This document shows positions 5,222 to 9,175 of a stretch of 9,175 bases of DNA, piece by piece. Source of the stretch: an uncultured Collinsella sp. (GTDB taxonomy: Bacteria; Actinomycetota; Coriobacteriia; Coriobacteriales; Coriobacteriaceae); NCBI GenBank assembly GCA_900757705.1, contig CAAEOW010000095.1, forward strand, positions 1 to 9,175, read 5' to 3'. The position numbers and the translations under genes were made by a program. Numbering within the stretch: the first letter of the stretch is position 1; every line of letters starts with the position of its first letter. The notes beneath the pieces are model-generated. The model saw nothing but the letters and a program-made list of their open reading frames with translations. It made no database searches and was not told the origin of the DNA.

Positions 5222-7186
5222 ATGGCAGAGAACCAGAACGCCGCCGATCAGGCATCGACGCTCAACGACGAGCGCGCCACCCGCCTGGCCAAGCGCGCCG
5301 CCCTGTTCGAGGCGGGCCAGAACCCCTATCCCGAGCACTCTGAGCTTGAGGACTACGTTGCCGATATCGAGGCTAAGTATGCCGAGCTTGCCGATGGCGA
5401 GGACACCGAGGACGTCGTGAAGATCGCCGGCCGTGTGGTCGCCAAGCGCGGTCAGGGCAAGATTATGTTCATCGTCGTGCGCGATGCGACTGCCGAGATT
5501 CAGCTGTTCTGCCGCGTCAATGACATGGACGAGACCGCTTGGAACACGCTCAAGGCCCTCGACCTTGGCGATATCCTGGGCGTGACCGGCGTGGTCGTGC
5601 GCACCCAGCGCGGCCAGCTTTCCGTTGCCCCTAAGAGTGCGACCCTGCTTGCCAAGGCCGTTCGTCCGCTGCCCGAGAAGTTCCACGGCCTCTCCGACAA
5701 GGAGACCCGCTATCGCCAGCGCTATGTCGACCTGATCGCCAACGACGACGTTCGCGAGACCTTCCGTAAGCGTTCGCAGATTCTCTCCACCTTCCGTCGT
5801 TTTATGGAGTCCGACGGCTACATGGAGGTCGAGACCCCCATCTTGCAGACCATCCAGGGCGGCGCTACGGCTAAGCCGTTCATCACGCACTTCAACGCGC
5901 TCGATCAGGAGTGCTACCTGCGTATTGCCACCGAGCTGCACCTCAAGCGCTGCATCGTCGGCGGTTTTGAGCGCGTGTTCGAGATCGGCCGTATCTTCCG
6001 TAACGAGGGCATGGACCTTACCCACAACCCCGAGTTCACCACGATGGAGGCCTACCGTGCCTTCTCCGACCTCGAGGGCATGAAGGCGCTCGCCCAGGGT
6101 GTCATCAAGGCGGCTAACAAGGCCATCGGCAACCCCGAGGTTATCGAGTACCAGGGCCAGACCATCGACCTTTCTGGTGAGTGGGCCAGCCGTCCCATGA
6201 CCGACATCGTCTCCGACGTGCTCGGCAAGCAGGTCACCATCGACACGCCGGTCGAGGAGCTTGCTGCCGCCGCGCGCGAGAAGGGCCTGGAGATTAAGCC
6301 CGAGTGGACTGCTGGCAAGATCATCGCCGAGATTTACGATGAGCTGGGCGAGGACACCATCGTCAACCCCACCTTCGTGTGCGATTACCCCATCGAGGTT
6401 AGCCCGCTTGCCAAGCGCTTTGAGGATGACCCGCGCCTGACCCATCGCTTTGAGCTGGTCATCGCCGGCCACGAGTACGCGAACGCGTTCTCCGAGCTTA
6501 ACGACCCGGTCGACCAGGCCGAGCGCTTCGCCGCCCAGATGGCCGAGAAGGCCGGCGGCGACGATGAGGCCATGGAGTACGACGAGGACTACGTGCGCGC
6601 CCTCGAGTACGGTATGCCTCCTGCGGGCGGCATCGGCATCGGTATCGACCGCGTGGTCATGCTGCTCACCAACCAGGCTTCCATCCGCGACGTGCTACTG
6701 TTCCCGCACATGAAGCCCGAGAAGGGTTTCCAGTCCGGTGCCGCTGCCGCCAAGGCTGCCGAGGCCGGCAACGCCGCGAGCCCCTTCGTCAAGCCGCTCA
6801 AGCCCACGGTTGATTATTCCAAGATTGCCGTCGAGCCGCTGTTTGAGGAGTTCGTCGACTTTGATACCTTCTCCAAGAGCGACTTCCGCGCCGTGAAGGT
6901 CAAGGCATGCGAGGCCGTCAAGAAGTCCAAGAAGCTGCTGAACTTTACGCTCGACGACGGCACCGGCACCGACCGTACCATCCTCTCCGGCATTCACGGT
7001 TATTATGAGCCCGAGGACCTGGTCGGCAAGACTCTGCTCGCCATCACCAACCTGCCTCCGCGCAAGATGATGGGCATTCCCAGCTGCGGCATGCTCATCA
7101 GCGCTATCCACGAGGAGGATGGTGAGGAGCGTCTCAACCTGATCCAGCTCGACGCCTCCATCCCCGCCGGCGCAAAGATGTACTAG
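5222..7186 (+). CDS. lysS: Lysyl-tRNA synthetase (class II) with C-terminal tRNA-binding domain
   Basis: This enzyme charges tRNA-Lys with lysine. The class II LysRS body covers about residues 1-498: an N-terminal anticodon-binding OB fold (about 65-145, VKIAGRVVAKRGQGKIMF), motif 1 (about 178-208), motif 2 (FRNEGMDLTHNPEFTTMEAY, 259-278), the VSPLAKRF segment (393-400), and motif 3 (GGIGIGIDRVVMLL, 469-482) ending VLLFPHM. Ordinary bacterial LysS stops near there at about 490-510 residues. This protein continues through an Ala/Gly-rich linker (about 502-520) to a second domain (about 545-654) matching the Trbp111/EMAP-II/MetRS C-terminal fold: SDFRAVKVKACEAV, ILSGIHGYYEPEDLVGK, NLPPRKMMGIPSCGMLISA. 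The total is 654 residues. The start at 5222 follows GAGGAG (5209-5214) by 7 bases. Codon use is strongly biased, as expected for high expression. The frame is continuous across the join. Confidence 0.95.
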   Translation: MAENQNAADQASTLNDERATRLAKRAALFEAGQNPYPEHSELEDYVADIEAKYAELADGEDTEDVVKIAGRVVAKRGQGKIMFIVVRDATAEIQLFCRVNDMDETAWNTLKALDLGDILGVTGVVVRTQRGQLSVAPKSATLLAKAVRPLPEKFHGLSDKETRYRQRYVDLIANDDVRETFRKRSQILSTFRRFMESDGYMEVETPILQTIQGGATAKPFITHFNALDQECYLRIATELHLKRCIVGGFERVFEIGRIFRNEGMDLTHNPEFTTMEAYRAFSDLEGMKALAQGVIKAANKAIGNPEVIEYQGQTIDLSGEWASRPMTDIVSDVLGKQVTIDTPVEELAAAAREKGLEIKPEWTAGKIIAEIYDELGEDTIVNPTFVCDYPIEVSPLAKRFEDDPRLTHRFELVIAGHEYANAFSELNDPVDQAERFAAQMAEKAGGDDEAMEYDEDYVRALEYGMPPAGGIGIGIDRVVMLLTNQASIRDVLLFPHMKPEKGFQSGAAAAKAAEAGNAASPFVKPLKPTVDYSKIAVEPLFEEFVDFDTFSKSDFRAVKVKACEAVKKSKKLLNFTLDDGTGTDRTILSGIHGYYEPEDLVGKTLLAITNLPPRKMMGIPSCGMLISAIHEEDGEERLNLIQLDASIPAGAKMY

Positions 7187-7188
7187 GG

Positions 7189-7218
7189 GGTTACGGCGTT
7201 TTACCAAACGCCGTAACC
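7189..7218 (+). repeat. Perfect 13-bp hairpin just after lysS
   Basis: GGTTACGGCGTTT (7189-7201) pairs perfectly with AAACGCCGTAACC (7206-7218) around a TACC loop, starting 2 bases after the lysS stop. No T tract follows (the next bases are GCTCGACG). A transcript-stabilising 3' stem or a REP-like element is more likely than a primary terminator. Confidence 0.75.
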
Positions 7219-7237
7219 GCTCGACGCTGCGCGCCGC

Positions 7238-7323
7238 CCAGAGCGACAATTTGTCATTCAAAAGGCAAGGCATGACCAGAAGGTCTATGCCTTGCCTTTT
7301 TCATGCCAACTTGTTCGCTCTGG
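7238..7323. repeat. Outer inverted repeat enclosing the lysS terminator
   Basis: CCAGAGCGA (7238-7246) is perfectly complementary to TCGCTCTGG (7315-7323), and the pairing continues with CAA/TTG past one bulged T. The arms flank the terminator stem at 7260-7301, so the 86-base stretch could fold as one long interrupted hairpin. It may be a decayed small mobile repeat into which, or with which, the terminator came. Confidence 0.45.
7260..7301 (+). terminator. Intrinsic terminator of lysS
   Basis: AAAAGGCAAGGCAT (7260-7273) pairs perfectly with ATGCCTTGCCTTTT (7287-7300). The top extends by GACC/GGTC with a bulged T and an AGAA tetraloop. The stem ends in a run of five T (7297-7301). The A-rich left arm means it may also work on the other strand. 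Confidence 0.92.
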
Positions 7324-7367
7324 ACGTCGCTCGCTGTCCGTCCTCTATCTGCGGTGTTGCCCTGGTT

Positions 7368-7416
7368 GGCACTTAGGGACGTTCCTTTTCTGCCGGCACT
7401 TGGGGACACTCCTTGT
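7368..7416. repeat. Two imperfect direct repeats, GGCACTT(A/G)GGGAC type
   Basis: A 22-base unit at 7368-7389 (starting GGCACTTAGGGACGTTCCTT) recurs at 7395-7416 (starting GGCACTTGGGGACACTCCTT), with 18 of 22 positions identical and a 27-base period. The GGGAC core reappears in the repeat that follows. They look like degenerate REP-type units, possibly of the kind spread by REP-associated Y1 transposases; no transposase is in the window. Confidence 0.55.
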
Positions 7417-7427
7417 CAAGCGATTGG

Positions 7428-7468
7428 AATAGTCATTGGGGAATAGTCATTGGGGGTACTCATTGGGG
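7428..7468. repeat. Tandem 14-bp repeats, AATAGTCATTGGGG
   Basis: AATAGTCATTGGGG occurs twice in perfect tandem (7428-7441 and 7442-7455). A third, shorter copy TACTCATTGGGG (7457-7468) differs by one base. The array suggests slippage duplication of the left end of the element described next. Confidence 0.85.
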
Positions 7469-7484
7469 ACGTACTTAAATGAGT
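7458..7484. repeat. Small hairpin unit with GGGGACGT core
   Basis: ACTCATT (7458-7464) and AATGAGT (7478-7484) are perfect inverted copies around a 13-base centre containing GGGGACGTAC. The left arm is the third copy of the tandem array, so this may be the only complete unit there, with the two copies to its left cut short. This reading is inferred. Confidence 0.5.
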
Positions 7485-7495
7485 GCTCGAAGAAT

Positions 7496-7559
7496 GAGAG
7501 TGGATAATCTCCCACTTTTGGCTCGTATGCGGGCTCAAAACGGGAGATTATCCACTCTC
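7496..7559. repeat. 64-nt long-hairpin element
   Basis: GAGAGTGGATAATCTCCC (7496-7513) pairs perfectly with its inverted copy (7542-7559). After a 2x1 internal loop, TTTTG/CAAAA (7516-7520 with 7536-7540) continues the stem, and a further G-U plus four pairs (7522-7525 with 7530-7533, bulged C at 7534) close on a TATG loop. This totals about 28 pairs. No T tract or coding frame explains it. A MITE/REP-like element or an RNA structure is possible. Confidence 0.75.
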
Positions 7560-7687
7560 GTCTCGCCGAGGGTTTATCGGCTCGTTGGCTATGTCGCGCC
7601 TTCCATGCATGACAGTCGTCTCTTTTATGTTTCCTTTAGCTGTCGCTGCCTAGGATGGGGGTTAGTCGATAGGAAGGGAGCACCGGG
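7560..7687. other. Leader region of the exporter gene
   Basis: These 128 bases before the exporter gene hold only a minor 5-bp hairpin (7565-7581) and the ribosome binding site. I see no convincing promoter: TAGGAT (7651-7656) could be a -10, but no -35 lies 16-18 bases before it. Together with the hairpins and repeats listed from 7189 on, this accounts for the 501-base gap between lysS and the next gene. The remaining unlisted stretches (7219-7237 and 7324-7367) show nothing I recognise. Confidence 0.5.
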
Positions 7688-9175
7688 ATGGACGATGCGA
7701 GCGAGCGCGCAATCGAAGAGGACATGCTCGATCAGTTCAATTACTTTGACGATGAGGACGAGGAGCTGATCGATCGTCGCGAGCCGGCGTCGCTCGATGC
7801 TTTCGACCTTGTTGATGAAGGGCCCGACGAGGACGAGGTCGAATCGACGGAACCCCCACAGCCTTCGCGCCATGATTCGTTGCTCTCAAGAGTCCCTCTG
7901 CACCACGGTGTTCGTGCCGGCGCCCTCCATATGAAAACCGACTGGTGCCAGATCGTGACGGCAGGCGGTGAGCTTGCCGTCGATGCGCCGCTCACCGATA
8001 AATCATCCATCATTTGCCGCACCGGTATGCTTATGCTCGCGAGCGGAACGGGTGCCTGGCGTGTACGCGATACCATGAATCGCGTCGCCGCTGTACTCGG
8101 TGTCACCATCCACGTTGACTTAAGTCTCCTGTCGTTTGAGTGTACTTGTATCGAAGATGGTCACTGCTTTAACGAGGTCGTCAGCCTACCCACAACGGGG
8201 GTCAATACTCATCGCATATGGATGATGGAGAGCTTCTTAAAGGAAATCGAGGTTTACGGGCGCCGGTTTACCGTGCATGAGTACCACGAGATGCTCAAGA
8301 CCGTTGAGAGTTCAAAACCCGATTACACTCCCTGGCAACAGGGCATTGCGGCGGCCTGTGCTTGCGGCGCCTTTGTCTTTTTGCTCGGCGGCGGCCCTAT
8401 CGAGATGGCCTGTGCATTTGTGGGCGCTGGTGTCGGCAACTTTGCGCGCTCCCATATTCTCAAGCAGGGCCTTGGCCAGTTTAGCGCGCTGACGATCGGC
8501 GTTGCACTCGCTTGCGTCTCGTATCTGCTGGCATTGCTTGGCCTTGGCCAGGTCATACCGGGGGCAATGTCGCACCAAGAAGGCTATATCGGCGCCATGC
8601 TCTTTGTGATCCCCGGCTTTCCTCTCATTACGGCAGGCCTCGACATCGCTAAGCTCGACATGCGAAGCGGTATTGAGCGTCTTTCGTATGCTGTGTCGAT
8701 TATTGTGATGGCGACCCTCGTAGGCTGGATGGTTGCCGAGTGTGTGGGGCTGGCGCCGGATGATTTTGCCCCGCTCGGCCTCTCACCGTTGGCTCTTACA
8801 CTCTTGCGTATTGTGATGAGCTTTGTCGGAGTATTTGGCTTCTCGGTTATGTTCAACAGTCCGGTAAAGATGGCCGCGGCGGCAGGGCTCATCGGCGCCG
8901 TGTCTAATACCTTGCGCCTTACGCTCGTTGATGCGCCGACGCTGTTTCCCTTCCTGGGTCTGAGCGTGGGTATGCCTCCCGAGGCAGCAGCGTTTATCGG
9001 CGCGCTGGTATCGGGACTGCTCGCGAGCTTAGCTGAAATCAAACTCACCTACCCACGCATCGCCCTCACGGTGCCGTCGATTGTCATTATGGTGCCGGGC
9101 TTGTATCTGTATCGCTCGATGTATTACATGTGCACCTTCGACACGGTCAATATGCTCGGCTGGTTTGTGCGTGCA
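7688..9175 (+). CDS. thrE: Threonine/serine exporter (ThrE family), 3' end missing
   Basis: This is an inner-membrane protein resembling Corynebacterium ThrE, which exports threonine and serine; substrate here is inferred from family only. The frame is open for 496 codons to the window edge. Residues 1-60 are strongly acidic (25 Asp/Glu in the first 55). The soluble ThrE_1 (DUF1212) part follows, about 105-205, with GMLMLASGTGAWRVRDTMNR (113-132). About nine to ten hydrophobic segments come next, from residue 217 on. IPGFPLITAGLDIAKLD (308-324) is the first-half signature and TVPSIVIMVPGLYLYRSMY (461-479) belongs to the second half (ThrE_2, DUF3815). Both halves are thus fused, whereas many bacteria split them into two genes. 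The start at 7688 follows GGAAGGGAG (7672-7680) by 7 bases. Three TTA, two ATA and one AGA codons make codon use looser than in lysS. Corynebacterium ThrE is about 489 residues, so little may be missing. Confidence 0.85.
   Translation, partial: MDDASERAIEEDMLDQFNYFDDEDEELIDRREPASLDAFDLVDEGPDEDEVESTEPPQPSRHDSLLSRVPLHHGVRAGALHMKTDWCQIVTAGGELAVDAPLTDKSSIICRTGMLMLASGTGAWRVRDTMNRVAAVLGVTIHVDLSLLSFECTCIEDGHCFNEVVSLPTTGVNTHRIWMMESFLKEIEVYGRRFTVHEYHEMLKTVESSKPDYTPWQQGIAAACACGAFVFLLGGGPIEMACAFVGAGVGNFARSHILKQGLGQFSALTIGVALACVSYLLALLGLGQVIPGAMSHQEGYIGAMLFVIPGFPLITAGLDIAKLDMRSGIERLSYAVSIIVMATLVGWMVAECVGLAPDDFAPLGLSPLALTLLRIVMSFVGVFGFSVMFNSPVKMAAAAGLIGAVSNTLRLTLVDAPTLFPFLGLSVGMPPEAAAFIGALVSGLLASLAEIKLTYPRIALTVPSIVIMVPGLYLYRSMYYMCTFDTVNMLGWFVRA

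Noticed and set aside
5090..6472. 460-codon open frame on the - strand
   Set aside because: It is antisense to the end of greA and to lysS. Its leucine/glycine/aspartate-rich, low-complexity translation is the usual mirror of a highly expressed gene.
7428..7468. CRISPR-like array
   Set aside because: The 14-bp units are directly adjacent, without spacers, and no cas gene is present.
7479..7769. 96-codon open frame on the + strand
   Set aside because: It has no ribosome binding site, runs through the 64-nt hairpin and overlaps the well-supported exporter start in another frame.
7741..8109. Ser-rich open frame on the - strand
   Set aside because: It is antisense to the acidic start of the exporter; the serine runs come from complementing GAC/GAG/GAT codons.
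8584..9048. 154-codon open frame on the - strand
   Set aside because: It is antisense to the membrane part of the exporter, with no motif or ribosome binding site.

Overview
This window looks like a chromosomal segment from a high-GC, Gram-positive-type gut actinobacterium. The Coriobacteriia, probably Collinsella or a close relative, fit best. That placement is an inference from GC-rich codon use, strong GGAGG-type ribosome binding sites, an encoded tRNA CCA end, and a gene order that mixes actinobacterial features (murI-rph-rdgB) with Bacillus-like ones (veg beside ispE). No database search was possible. Every convincing gene is on the + strand.

Layout. (1) 1-730: 3' part of murI (glutamate racemase), followed closely by rph (RNase PH, 783-1508). 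(2) After a hairpin at 1507-1541 come rdgB (nucleotide-pool pyrophosphatase, 1650-2291) and dtd (D-aminoacyl-tRNA deacylase, 2295-2741), three bases apart and probably translationally coupled. (3) A new promoter with an extended -10 (2759-2788) and a leader hairpin precede a Veg-family gene (2856-3152) and ispE (3155-4051), two bases apart. (4) A tRNA-Pro(CGG) gene with its own terminator. (5) tatA from a promoter whose spacer is a near-perfect palindrome, closed by a terminator. (6) greA, then a strong terminator-like hairpin with a possible competing antiterminator, then lysS. (7) A 501-base intergenic stretch (7187-7687) with two hairpins after lysS, a cluster of degenerate GGGGAC-type repeats and a 64-nt hairpin element. 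(8) A ThrE-type amino-acid exporter gene (7688 onward) that runs off the right edge.

Functionally this is almost all housekeeping: cell-wall D-glutamate supply, RNA 3'-end maturation, cleaning of nucleotide pools and mischarged tRNA, isoprenoid precursors, twin-arginine export, transcript cleavage and lysyl-tRNA synthesis. I did not find a convincing undescribed multi-gene system. The points most worth a second look are: the lysyl-tRNA synthetase carrying a C-terminal Trbp111/MetRS-C-like tRNA-binding domain; the terminator/antiterminator-like leader just before lysS; the palindrome inside the tatA promoter; and the compound repeat region between lysS and the exporter.
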